From NCBI GenBank assembly GCA_003342895.1, contig PTFA01000111.1:1958199-2022198 (forward strand): a stretch of 64,000 nucleotides of DNA. Direction: 5' to 3'. The notes under the pieces are model-generated. The model was not told where the DNA came from. It was given only the letters and a program-made list of their open reading frames with translations, and made no database searches. Source of the stretch: Casuarius casuarius. Its lineage: Eukaryota > Chordata > Aves > Casuariiformes > Casuariidae. The translations under genes and the position numbers were made by a program. Of the stretch, positions 1-11,272 are shown in pieces (positions within the stretch are counted from its first letter, which is position 1; the number at the start of each line of letters is the position of its first letter).

Positions 1-1332
1 TGATGCTTTCAGATTGCTTTAGGTTTCTTGAGTTTTACTGATGTTCCTGCAGCAAAGAAGAGCTCCTGGAAACCTTGGGCAGCAGGGTTTCCCTGAGCTT
101 CCAAGCTCATGGCTATTCTGTCTTAAAAAGTGCAAAGGACTTTTTTCCGTGTGAAATTTTGGAAATATCTTGCCAGAGGAAATATGTTTTGTACTGATTA
201 AAATTATTATTTTTTTTTATTGAAATGTTGGCATTTTAAAAAGTTTGGGAAGTCTGGAAATATGTCCAGATCTGGATCCTGGTTAACATGAGTTCCAGTT
301 ATCTTTTGGTTTTGCCATACAAAGAAAATAAGCAATGCTTCAGTTATGAGTATAATATACCTTGGAGTCTTTAAAAGAATTTATCTAGTTTATTAACTTA
401 AGTATTCATTAGCAATAACTTTGTGGCATTCAAAAGAAAATGGTCCAGCTTACTAAAAAGAAAGTGGAAAGTAATATATATTATAAAAAAAGGAGGCAGA
501 TGTTCCATCTGTAAAACATTATGCAAGATGAAGCATAAATGGATGGCTGGTGAAAAAGGATAATTAGTTTTGACTATAACTTTTCCTGAAATTGTGGAGT
601 TAGTTTCACTTGCAGCTTTATAGCCCATCTATAATAAACTGTCCTCTTCATCATTTAAAAAAGCAAATTTCTTTGTGCATCTTCATTATCGGTTGCCATA
701 CAAGAAAAAAAAAATTCACACTTTAGCACATTTCTTTCATCTGCAATTCATTTGAGGTGCCTGGCTCTCAGACTCANTATGGTATTTAATTATGCTCATA
801 TAACCTTTAGTATTCTAGTGCTGGCTAGGTGAATCTTTTAACTGTAAAGGTGACAATGCAGTTTTTCACTCACTTAAGCTCTGAAGTACTCATTAAGAGC
901 ATAAGCTGTTTGAAGTCAATTTTTTTCTCTTTATGCCTGAAATTCATCTCAGAAAGAGGTCAGGCTAAAGTGTAGAAAAGAGAAAGAAGGAAAAATTTAT
1001 ATTTCATATTCAATAATACATGCAGAGCTATAAGAAAAGTCAAGCTATGGAACAAGCTGCTAAGAGTTACTTAAGATAGACTAGGAATCTGTGGTAAGGA
1101 GATTAAACTCCCTCTATTTTTTCTAACTTTATTTAGCCTTCTATTGCTCATAAACCAACCATTACAGAATCAGAAAGGTGGTCAACTGGTTGGTGCAGCA
1201 TTTACTAGTAGAAAATGGATTTATTTCTTACTGTTATACAAAGAATGGAGACAGGCTTACGTGCTCAGGGATGTATTTGCAGGATCTATAGCTGATGACA
1301 AGCATCCAACCTAACAGCTTTTTTTTACTTTT

Positions 1333-1402
1333 GCCCGCCCCACCCCTCCACTCCACTCCACTCCAAAAAAAGCCCCCACCCAACCCAAAAAACAAACAAA
1401 AA
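1333..1402. repeat. Low-complexity C/A-rich tract
   Basis: A run of CCCC and CTCCA units passes into A-rich sequence with AACAAACAAA. Read on the minus strand it is G/T-rich with three GGAGT units. It creates spurious minus-strand open frames rich in Gly and Phe. Confidence 0.7.
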
Positions 1403-1755
1403 TTGAAGGAGAGAGAGAAAAGAGGAAAAAAAGGAAAATGCTGCATAGCAGCCAGCCAAGGATAGATATGCTGGGAGTCTCCCCAAATGAGTGTCCTCTT
1501 CTGGACATCCTCTCTAGAACAGCAGATCTCATCAATTTTACCAAGACCCACTCATTCTCCCTACTGGCTGCTCTTGCTCATTACAGTAATAGTACTGATT
1601 GGAGCACTCTTTAATAAGGTGCAGGTGCTGTGCTCTAATTGGCTATTAAGCTTTGTGCATGAATTTTATGTGCAGTGTTAACTGGCTATTTAAATTATTA
1701 TTATCTATTAATATTATCTACTAAGCTCTACTTTTTGATTTTTGGTTTTCGTTCG

Positions 1756-1767
1756 CCCCCCCCCCCC
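1756..1767. repeat. Poly-C run, 12 bases
   Basis: An uninterrupted C homopolymer, prone to length error in sequencing. Confidence 0.85.
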
Positions 1768-2458
1768 AGCATAAAGCTATAAGCTGAAAGCTACAAAGGA
1801 GGAAGAATGGTGATTCACACACCAGTGGCAATTGCTTCCCAGGAGAAACCTGCCATAATGGACATAATATCTCATAGTTTGAAGGTGCAGGATCATGAGG
1901 ATACCAGCACTTTAGAAACACAGAGGGTAAAAGCACTGCAACAGCAGCCACAGGATTGGAAGGTGTGAGGTCAGAAAGCAGAAGTGAAAGGCAGACTTCA
2001 GTGTTATAAGTGCAAGGCTGCGGAGTTGCAAATGGGAGGTCCTTAGCCTTAACAAGGTTAAGACACTGTGCAACATCATCTCCTTCATGGAGATGTCTTA
2101 CGGATGTAATTATAAATATTCACAAAGTACTTTGGACTCCTCAACAAACTTTTCTTAAAGATTTGGAGCTATAGATGTATAAGACTGATTTTGCTTGAGC
2201 ACCATTAAAAATATATAAAGGTCTATCTTGAAATAAAAATTTACTGTACACATGGTTGAGTGCTTCCTTTAACAGGTATTTTGAAATATATGGACAGGAA
2301 AGAACTGATATGCATGTTATCACTAGGAATCATTTTTCCACCACTTATATTAATTTCTTACTCCTTTATTTTAATTTATATGATTCCTTATTCTTCATAA
2401 CTTGTTTGAATCTTCACCATTTTTCCCCTTGTGTTTCTGGCTTCTGTTCTTTTATTCC

Positions 2459-3515
2459 ACAGAAGCATAGACAAATTTAGTTGGGGAAGGACTTCTGGAA
2501 GCCATCTAAATATACATCCCTACTCAAAGCAGAGACAGCTTCAAAGTTAGATCCAGCTACAAAGATAAATCAGGTTACTCAGTGCCTTGTCCTGCTGAGA
2601 GTTCAATATCTCCAAGGGTGGAGATTCAACATCCTAATTGGGCAGCCTGCATTTCACCAGTCTCGTGTCAAAGATTCATTTCTTTCTACTCAAACAGAAA
2701 TTCTCTTGCTGCAATTTGTGCTTGACTTTCATCCTTTTGATCTGCGTCTCTAAGAAGAGTTTGACGCCATCTTTTCTATAAGCACTCACTAGGTAGTTAA
2801 AGATAACAAGCAGATCTCCCTTTAGACCAATCTTCTCAGGCTGAATAAACTCTGTTCTCTCAGCTTTCCTTGCATGTCATGTGCTCCAGCCCCCCAACCA
2901 TACTGGTGGCCTCTCCTGGCTTGCTCCAGTATGTCAACACCCCTCTTGCACTCCAGGTGCAGGCTCACAAATGCCAAATAGAGGAGAATAATCCCTTCCC
3001 TTGACCTGCTGACTCCTCTGACTACTCTTACTAAAACAACCCACTATGCAGCTGGCCCTCATTGATGCAGAGGTGCATCTCTGACTTGTGTTCAACTCAT
3101 TATCCACCAGGATCACCCAGCTGCAAAGCTGTTTTCTAGACAGCCACTGTTACTCTCCAGCATACAAAATGCTGCCTCTGACCTGGTGCTACCCACACGC
3201 TTGTTGATGGCGCGTTCTGTTCTACCATCCAGGTTTCTGATAAAGACATTAAACAGCATCAGCCCCAGGATGGATCCCCTGAGGAATATCACTAATAGCC
3301 AGACGCTAGCTGGACTATATATCACTGACCTGTACCATTTGAGTGCAGTGACCCACCCAATGCCCTACCCACTCTGTATGTCAGTCATCCAGGCCACAAA
3401 TCTCCTGGTGCCTGCAAGGATTTTATACCAGATCATGTTGAAAGACTTGCTAAAATCTAGGTGCAGTTTTCCAAGTCTGTCAATGGAATTGTGTCTTCCA
3501 AGATTGGTTTGTTCT
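2459..3515 (-). mobile_element. CR1 LINE fragment, RT part to 3' end
   Basis: This is a decayed CR1 non-LTR retrotransposon copy read on the minus strand. On the plus strand it opens with the inverted CR1 3' terminus (a diverged form of the 'agaatcatagaa...ttaggttggaagg' block near 2459-2500), then 'ctcaaagcag' and the block ending 'gggcagcctg' near 2650. Further in, the minus strand encodes a reverse transcriptase remnant near 3190-3300: GSILGLMLFNVFIRNLDG, corresponding to the family motif around GSxLGPxLFNxFIxDLD. Frames are broken by stops and indels, so it is inactive. The upper boundary, near 3515, is approximate. It faces the CR1 copy that starts at about 3857. Confidence 0.88.
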
Positions 3516-3856
3516 TTGTTTTGATATTTCTGATATACTGTAGAACTGATTTTTTTCCAAAGTCATAACTGTACCTTGCCATTTCCTGAAAAGTTCATGT
3601 GAGATTCCACTGAAATGTTTGTACAAAACTTGAATTTTTTATACATATATTAAATTCTCATTTATCAGCCAGTTATTTCCAACTGGAGAGGGAATCCACA
3701 TACTGCAGGAACAGACATACAACAATTAGGATGACAAGGAATTTTTCACCCCATTTTTTTTTCCTATATTGCTAACCATCTCTTTCTATGTTTAATATAA
3801 GGTTTGATTATGTCATGTTTAAAATGCAATGTTTGAATAATGTGTGATTAATGTTG

Positions 3857-4545
3857 TAAGGGATCACTACTGGGGCCAATACTGTTTAACGTGTTCATTA
3901 ATTACATGGATGGTGGGACTGAGTACACCCTCAGAAAGTTCACAGATAATACAAAATTGGGAGGAGTGTTTGGTACACCAGATGGTTGGGCTCACAGAGG
4001 GACCTCAGCAGGCTAGAGAAATGGGCAGACAGGAACCTCATGAAGTTCAGCAAAGAGAAGCCCAAAGTCCTGCACCTGAGGAGGAATAAGCCCGTGCACC
4101 AGCACAAGCTGGGGACTGACCTGCTGGAGAGCAGCCCTGCAGAGAAGGACCTGGGATCCTGCTGAACAAGTTGACCTGCCATAAGTGGCCTGCATTGTAT
4201 CTTTGTGACACAGGCAGTGTCCTGGGCTTTATTAGGCAGTGTACCAGCAGGTTGAGGGAGAGGATCCTTCCCCTCTGCTCAGCCCTGGTGAGGCCAGACC
4301 TGGAGCACTGTGTCCGGTGTTGTGTTCCCCAGCACAGGAGAGATAATGACCTGCTGGAGCAAGTCCAGTGAAGGGACTGTGGCATTTGTCACATGAGAAG
4401 AGGCTGAGAGAACTAGGACTGTTCAGCCTGGAGAAGAGAAGGTTTGGTGGATCTTATCAATGTGTATAAATATCTGATGGGAGGGCGTAAAGAGGATGGG
4501 GCCAGACTCTTCTCAATGGTGCCCCAACTAAAACTGACTCTGTTA
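3857..4545 (+). mobile_element. CR1 LINE fragment lacking its 3' terminus
   Basis: A plus-strand CR1 copy. It starts in the reverse transcriptase region (ggatcactactggggccaat, the DNA behind the LGPxLFN motif) and runs through the typical CR1 blocks 'agaaatgggcagacaggaac', 'aagttcagcaaagagaag', 'tggagcactgtgtcc' and 'tgtataaatatctgatggga'. It stops at about 4545, before the usual terminal part with its octamer tail. CR1 copies are normally truncated at the 5' side and keep the 3' end, so the missing 3' end implies a later deletion or interruption. The retroviral pol fossil lies next to this broken end. All frames contain stops. Confidence 0.9.
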
Positions 4546-5339
4546 TTAACTCTCCTTACTTGCCTAGAGCAACTGTATGTAATCTTTTCTTGACTCCTAT
4601 AATTTCAGAAAATTCTTTCATTAATGGACTTGTAAAATGATAACTTTAATCTGAATCAATTTCTGTTGGAATGCCCTATCATTCAAGTGCTCCAGTAAAT
4701 TGTTATACCAAGCTGGCCTGTTGTCCTGTGTGACCACTCCAACAGAACCATGATCCATTTCTATTGATTATCTTAAACTACATAGTAAACGTGTTCTAAA
4801 TATCTTTCCTACTACAAAACACTGTCCTATGTGACCATTCCTGCATCTGTAGAAACCGTTTCTACTGGCTATTTATAAGCGTCTATGTGGAATTTGACCA
4901 ATTCTGAAGCATGAACTGCTTGGGAGAGTCGCCAGAACTGTATTAACCAGCGCATTTAAGCATATAAATAGTGTCTATCAATTGATCTATGCACAGCAGG
5001 GGCTGCCTGGAAGATTCTTCAGAAGTGATTGAAATCTCTNACTTGGAAAGCTCCTATAATAATTAGGCAAATACTTTGTTGTGAAGTTGTCTAGGACCTA
5101 AGTCTCTCTATCTCAGGTCAGTCCATTGTCTCAAATGAACCCATCATCTCATCTTTTCAGAGACTAGCTGTGGAGTTCCTGGATGACCCAGAGAATTGCT
5201 GACTAAGTGTGCTGGGTATGCACACAGGCACCGCCCTGATCCCCAGCTATATCACAGTTGTAACTATATGACAAACTTGAATTTCATCCTTATATTACAC
5301 TTATAATTTAAATTCCATAGAATTTTGTCATACTCTTAT

Positions 5340-6270
5340 TGTGGAAGCNTTCTCAGAAGGGCTCTACTATGACCAAACAATACTTTTTCCCCCTCTAGTC
5401 GTAGGTAATTGTTGGTAATTGACCAATGAAATCTATTTGAAATCTTGGCCAAGGACTGGCTATTTTCATGATGCCAAAAATGTTTATTCTGAACACGAAT
5501 ATCTGCATTAATCTATGCAAACTGTGAGCAGCTACTTAACCATATATCAGTCATCCTTCCTGATATTTCAACTCCATCCTGTAAACAGAGTCCTTTTTAA
5601 AGTTCTTCATCAGTCTTGAGGTCCTTGTTTGTGTAAATATTGGATTAATTCACCTCTGATTTCCCTTCCATCAGAGCCAGTTTTGATTGCCCATATTATT
5701 TCTGTATAATCTTTTATGATCTTATATTTGCTTTGACATGAAGTATCTGCTTTATTTCTGTATCTCCTTCCTGTAATTCTCATAAGTCTCCATATGGAAA
5801 AGTGATTGTTCTCCCAATACTGTGAGTAGTTGCTGTAGCAGGTGGTTCGGCTCCTGGTAGGGCTACATGCTTTGATAATTCACCTACTTTGTTATTCCAG
5901 CATTCTTCTTTGATTTTTGATGGGCTTTCACACGCATTAGTCATGTATCACCATTTCTTTTCTTTAGGGACTGGGCTGCTTGTTCCCAGAAGTGACAAGT
6001 ATTATTAGTTTATTATCTTGAATATGTTTTTCTTTCCCATGTTGGTAGCCAGTGATAGCTTAGAAAATCCATTCTGAATCTGAAAAAAATAGCTAGTAGT
6101 TTCTGTAAGTCTTCCATTTCTAAAACTTCTCTAATGATCTAAATTTCAACTTTTTGAGCAGATGGGGATAGTATTTCTCCTTTTATTTTTGTTCCTGGGT
6201 TTATTTTAATAGCTGCAAATCATCTTTTTGCTTCCTCTGATTAATAGTAACTGTACCTACGAGTAAACCA
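5340..6270 (-). pseudogene. Endogenous retrovirus pol fossil (RNase H, integrase)
   Basis: An old, inactive retroviral pol segment on the minus strand. Reading downward in coordinates there is an RNase H remnant with FSDSEW near 6086-6069, holding the Asp expected for a catalytic position. A C-terminal RNase H-like WNNKVGELSKH follows at about 5899-5866. Next comes an integrase core start, PWPRFQIDFIGQLP, near 5456-5413, whose Asp codon (5433-5431) fits the first acidic residue of the DDE triad. Then comes KKYCLVIVEP near 5390-5361. The blocks lie in different frames, separated by stops and indels. Their order matches retroviral pol, and the style suggests a class III/ERVL-like or related avian ERV, but the class is not certain. 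The fossil may extend to about 4550 on one side and past the poly-T on the other. No gag, env or paired LTRs were recognised. Confidence 0.75.
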
Positions 6271-6322
6271 TATTTGTCAATTTCTTTCTTTTTTGTTCAA
6301 ATTGAGTCCAAATCTAAAATGC

Positions 6323-6364
6323 TTTTTTTTTTTTTTTTTNTTTTTTTTTTTTTTTTTTTTTTTT
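6323..6364. repeat. Poly-T tract with internal N
   Basis: About 42 bases of T with one N at 6340. It is a homopolymer whose length is probably not exact. It could be the A-tail of something on the minus strand, but no adjoining element confirms that. Confidence 0.85.
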
Positions 6365-6484
6365 GCCTTACAAGCTGGCTATAAAGAGACATTGGCAATG
6401 AGCAGTGGACATTGCCCAGCTCCTTCTATTTGCAGTCCATATGGTATGCATGCTAAAACCTTCAATTTTTCCACTATAATTGCC

Positions 6485-6787
6485 TCATTCAGTAAGGACA
6501 GGGTCCATCATGCTCATTGTGGGCTTGATACAGATCTGCCCTAAGTTTTTTCCATTCACTGCATATGTTCCTGGGTGTGTGGCTTCAATACAGCTCAGTT
6601 TTTTCCAGTGATCTAGTGTCCCATGGCCCACATCAAAGCCAGGCATCTTTTTCACATGGTGTGAATGTTTGCTGCAGGCATGTGACAGTTTTTGATTCAC
6701 ATGTCGTGACTGTAACATTTCCCTTTCCATTTGCATCAGGGCTATATAAATAGTTCTGATCAGCTGAAGAATTTTAAGTGAACCCAC
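6485..6787 (-). other. Unrecognised 100-codon minus-strand frame
   Basis: An uninterrupted minus-strand frame of about 100 codons, with no match I can name. It lies 120 bases beyond the poly-T tract next to the retroviral pol fossil and has the same strand, so it could be more of that old element. No protease, reverse transcriptase or gag motif is visible. Chance cannot be excluded. Confidence 0.2.
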
Positions 6788-8619
6788 TCAAATGGTTCAG
6801 TGACCATCAATTAAGTTATTTATTTTCACTGTTCCTAACACTATTAATAGACTGAGGAACAGCTTCATGGGCTTTAAATTCCACAGGGTCCTTTCTCTCA
6901 GTCTCTTTTTCTCGATATAACACACTAGGTCACTAGGTTCACATGCTTATCAAGCTTTGTGAAAATAAAATCTAGGAGCAAAGAGAGATTTTTGGACAAA
7001 GTTCCTTCAAGAACCAAAGCAAGACCCTCCTACACCACTAGCAATTTCCATTTAAAGAGAGATGGAGAGGTCTGGGAAAGCATGTTCTGATACAGACTTC
7101 TCTATTAATTTTATTTTCCACTATAAAAATACCACATCTAATTCTGCTTTAAATTCTATATCTACACCTGTCTTTTTTCTTTTCTTTCCTTTTTATTTTT
7201 TTCATAAAATACATTGTAAATCTCATTTTTATAACTCTTAAATGATTGCCTTTAAAATATTTGTAAAAGCCTAGGCCAGCAGTATGCTGAATTAAATATT
7301 AACGCTACATTCTTCAAGTGACTGTGCTCCTTTGCTTTAAAATGCAGCATATCTCTGACAGAGAAAAAATAGAATGCTATAAGAAACTGCCACTTAAGTA
7401 GCGGTGATAAAGCCCACATAAAGTGGTGACATTAAATCTAAAACACTCTTTTGGGGTGAAGCTTGGATGAATATTTTCCAAAGTTGCCTCTTTTCTAGGC
7501 TGGGGAGTGCAGCTACTAAGCAAAACATAACCTTTGCTTCCAGAAGGTTTCATGTGCATTTGAATATTTTCTCCAGTCTCCTAATTATCATGACAAATAT
7601 TATCTCTGAGAATACAAGAGCAGCATAAATAAAGAGAGGTTTGAGAGGTTGTTTCTTTTCTTTTTTTTAAGTGAGAAAACAGTTTATAGTTTATATTAAG
7701 AAAAGTCTTCTGGCTGATGGAGGCATGAGTATTCCAATTTACAAACATAAATCTCTACAGATAAGGAAATTAAACAAATTCAGTTTGTTTCAAATGCTAA
7801 CAGCCTTGTGTGAAATTTAAGTCACCTATTTTAACAGAAGTACTACTTAACCAAAACTGTTTACATCATTCCAGTAATGGAAATCCAGTCTGCTTGATAT
7901 AAACACCTAAATTACAACAGTCAGTAGGAAAAAGCTGGACACCTCCAGAAAGCTGAATAGGTTTAAAATGGGAGCTTTCATCTATCTGTTGACTGTAGAT
8001 GGAAGTTAAGCACATTGGGATGATAAGACTGTCCACCTCGGCTAGGTATAGAAGCCTCTGCATCTGAAAGCACAGAGAACAAGTAGGAAATGCAAACGTT
8101 CTGCATTGACCTCAGAGAAGTGTTTAGTAAAGTATCTGGGGGCTAACTTTTTCATAAAAGCATAGTGGCTAGAGCACACAGAGAGGAAATGAAACACCTT
8201 AGGAGTCTTTAGACACATTGCTTCCAGCACTCCCTGCCTTGAACCTCTGTCTTTCATAAAACTCCTACGAACACTAGCCATCAACCTTCTGAAGCTAAGC
8301 CTTTTGTTAAGCAGGAAAGTCAGACAGCAAAGGAAAAAAATGACATTAGTTNGGCAATTTGAATGCTTCCTTGAGCAGGGAAATGCACATTTTAAATATA
8401 TTTACATCACTATATTAAATATATCTACAAGGAAGGATGATATCCCCAGTTTTGTCCTTTGCCAGATGAACACTAAACATTAAGTTTACTTTTTACATTT
8501 CCTCTGCCTGTCTCATGAATATTTCTTGAAATATTTCCATATTTCTTATCTGACTACATGATAGTTTGATTCCTTGTATAGTTAGAACAGTATCCTGTGG
8601 TTCATTCTTAGGTCTTAGG
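6788..8619. other. Unannotated AT-rich DNA
   Basis: No transposon or complete gene is recognised. One exon-like block on the minus strand (7907-8063) is listed separately. The open frames around 7377-7559 and 8064-8284 are short and not recognisable. Confidence 0.5.
7907..8063 (-). other. Exon-like block, unproven
   Basis: On the minus strand a strong acceptor (pyrimidine-rich 'ttgttctctgtgctttcag') precedes 157 bases with one frame open throughout, followed by a donor-like GTGTTT. The frame gives 52 codons, beginning MQRLLYLAEVDSLIIPMCL, and ends with one base of a split codon (phase 1). I do not recognise the protein. Acceptor-donor pairs around short open frames arise by chance in AT-rich DNA, so this is only a candidate. 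It could belong with the blocks at 15.4-19.2 kb on the same strand. Confidence 0.25.
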
Positions 8620-9328
8620 ACTCAGAAGGTTGTGATCAGCAGCACAAAGTCCAGCTGGCTACCAGATCCCAGGGGTCACTGTTGGGGCCAATACTGTTTA
8701 ACATGTTCATTACTGACATGGATGGTGGGACTGAGTGCACTCTCAGAAAGTTCACAGATGATACAAAACTGAGGGATCCTTCTCCTCTACTCAGACCTGG
8801 TGAAGCCAGACCTCAAGCGCTGTGTCCAGTGCTCTGCTCCCAGTGCAAGAAAGACATGGACCTGCTAGAGTGAGGCCATGAAGGCCGTGAAGGGCCACAA
8901 AGATGATTAAGGGAGCATCTCTCACATGAGAAAAGGCTGAGAGAATTGGGACTGTTCTGCTTGGAGAAGGGAAGGCTCTGGGGGTCTCATGAATGTGAAT
9001 AAATATATGATGGGAGGGCATAAAGGCCAGATTCTTCGCAGTGGTGCTCAGTGAGAGAGCAAGAGGCAATGGGCACAAACTAAAATACAGGTAATTCCCT
9101 CTGAACACCAGAAAACACTTCTTCACTATGACGGTTGCTGAGCACTGGAGCAGGCTGCCCAGAGTGGTTGTGGAGTCTCCAGCTCCGTCCTTGGAGACAT
9201 TCCAAACCCAATTGGACATGATCTTGGGCAATTGGCTTTAGCTAACCCTGCTCTGAGCAGGGCAGTTGGACCAGATCATCTGCAGAGATGCTCTCCAGCC
9301 CCAACTATTATGTGATCTTGTGAGTCTG
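8620..9328 (+). mobile_element. CR1 LINE copy with 3' end, internal deletion
   Basis: A plus-strand CR1. It begins near 'ggttgtgatcagcagcacaa' and continues through the reverse transcriptase block; translation gives [19 protein letters not shown] then FTDDTKL, where the family normally has the ADD catalytic-loop region. After 'gatacaaaact' (8770) the sequence jumps straight to 'ggatccttctcctctactca'. That loses roughly 300 bases that the copy at 3.9-4.5 kb still has. It then runs to the CR1 3' end ('ctgctctgagcagggcagtt', 'actattatgtgatcttgtga'). It is non-functional because of stops and the deletion. Confidence 0.92.
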
Positions 9329-10423
9329 TGACACAGATCACATGTTTTCTGGGTAAGTGCCCTATCCATTAATCTATTAGGTAACATTTTAAACCATCAC
9401 CTGTTATAAAAGACTTGACAGCATCTAACTTTCCAAGGCTCTCTATTGGACTCAGGGAGTATTCAGGTTATTTGTTTATATAAAACCAGATCATGATTGC
9501 TGGGAAACTAGCTCCTGTCCAGGAATCTGTTCATAGAAGGTGTTTATTACCACATATGGCAAATGAAATAAACTCCTGAAGGAGCTTTCAGGCTAAAAGA
9601 GAGATATAAAATGAATTTAAGTAACTACATGCCATAGCAGTTCTGGAAAATAGAAGGTCTGACTTATTCTGGGTCACCTGTGAATCTTTAGCACCTGATC
9701 TGAAGTGTAAATGGAATTCAGGTGCAGTAAGCAACAACATCTAAAGTATTGCAATATTTTATCTATCCATATCTTCAGTTTGAGTTCCAGTATTATTATG
9801 TTTTTTCTCCAGGTGATATAATGAAAGTATAAACACTTTTGACAAGTCACAATGTTGACTGCCTCTGCAGTATTGCATCTTGTCAGTATTTTGAAAGAAA
9901 AGTTCTCACTTCTGCAGTACAATTTTATAGCTTAGGAAGATCAGCAATAGAGTTTGGTTTTGTGAACTGTGTTATATTGTTTTCCTCTAGAATTAACTAA
10001 GAAAGCTTTTTTTTTTTTCCCAGTCTTTTGCAGTAAATAAAAAAGCCTTTTCTTAAATTTTCAGTGCGGGAAGAGAAGAGTNGCCAGGAAGAGGAAGCTG
10101 TCAGAACTGATTACAGAAGGAAGAGATTTGAAATTTATTTAGTTGATGATATCCGTGAGAAATATTCAGATAAACATGCTTCTTTCAATATCCTTCTGCT
10201 GTGAATCAATCAATACTAGTTCTCCTAAACCATCTAATAGAATTCTAAATCACTAGTGTAATTGACCTGAGTTGTATGCCCTCTTCTTCTGATGGTAGGG
10301 AGGCAAACACAANCTCTGAGAGAAGGCACTGAGGAAAGAAATATTTTTTTCTTAAAAAACAGTAATATTATGAAGCTTTTANAAATATTTTTGATTCAAC
10401 ATGTATATGTATATAAACATTTG
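9329..10423. other. Unannotated AT-rich DNA
   Basis: Nothing recognisable. A minus-strand frame at 9674-9922 is open for 82 codons, but its composition is typical of AT-rich noncoding DNA. Isolated N calls occur at the right-hand side. Confidence 0.5.
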
Positions 10424-11272
10424 ATAGTCTGGAGGGCAGGGCTGCTATTCAGCTGGAGAAATGGACTGACGGGNACAGTGAAGTTGAACAAAAGTACTAG
10501 CAAAGCCTTGCATCTGGGAACCCATGCAGCTCTTCAGGAAAGGGTTGAGGGGTCCTAGTGGACAACCAGTTGAACATGAGTCAGAAGTGTGTCCTAGCGG
10601 CAAAGGTGTTCAACAGCATCCTGAGCTGCAGTAGCAAGAGTGTAGCCAGCAGGTCTGGGGAAGTGATCTTTCCCCACAATTTTGAGAATGTATCTGTAAT
10701 ATGAGTCCTCCAGTTCAAGAAAGATACTTGACATACTGGAGAGAGTCCAGTACACTTCTGGAGTAGTATGTCCAGTTTTGGATCTCCCAATACAAGAAAG
10801 ATACTAGAGACATACTGGAGAAAGTCCAGCGGAGGAGCACCAAGACAGTCAGGGGCTGGAGNGCATGATGTACAAAGAGAGGCTGAGAGAGCTGGGCCTG
10901 TTCACCCTGGAGAAAAGAAGGCTCAGTGGAGACCTTATTGCTGTCTACAACTGCTTGATCAGAGAATACAGAAGATGGAGCAAGATTCTTCTCACAGGTG
11001 CACAGTGATAGGATGAAAGGCGGTGGACAGAAGTTGGAACATGGTAAATCCTGATTAGATGTTAGGAAAAAAAAATATTAATACTGAGACAGGTTGCTGA
11101 GAGAATGACTCCATGTCTGTGAGATGCCTGTGGAATCTGCATCCTCAGAGGTGTTGAAGGCATGNACCTGAGCAACCTGATCAGATTAGACCCGCTTTGA
11201 GTATGGAGTTGTACTGGGTGACTTTCAGAGGGTCCTTTCCAACCTAAATTATTCTATGATTCTATGATTCAG
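10424..11272 (+). mobile_element. CR1 LINE copy with octamer tail
   Basis: A plus-strand CR1 starting at 'gatagtctggagggcagggc' and continuing through 'gttgaacatgagtcagaagt', 'gagaggctgagagagctggg' and 'ggagaaaagaaggctcagtg' to the 3' end. The terminus keeps 'ggtcctttccaacctaaatt' and the diagnostic tail 'attctatgattctatgattc' (about 11250-11270). The copy is diverged, contains several N calls and has an internal duplication at 10716-10829. No intact frame remains. Confidence 0.92.

Larger units (their letters stand above)
1..2458. other. AT-rich unannotated DNA
   Basis: I see no gene or recognisable transposon here. The open frames on either strand are short, overlap each other and lack coding-like composition. 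The only structure is low-complexity sequence: a C/A-rich tract with (CTCCA)n character at about 1333-1400 and a 12-base C run at 1756-1767. A single N lies near 776. Confidence 0.6.

Noticed and set aside
1234..1551. Minus-strand frames rich in Phe, Gly and Trp
   Set aside because: They are produced by the low-complexity C/A tract and its neighbours.
3940..4385. Several minus-strand frames of 60-112 codons
   Set aside because: They are antisense shadows of the CR1 at 3857-4545.
8791..9231. 146-codon minus-strand frame
   Set aside because: It is the antisense of a plus-strand CR1 copy.
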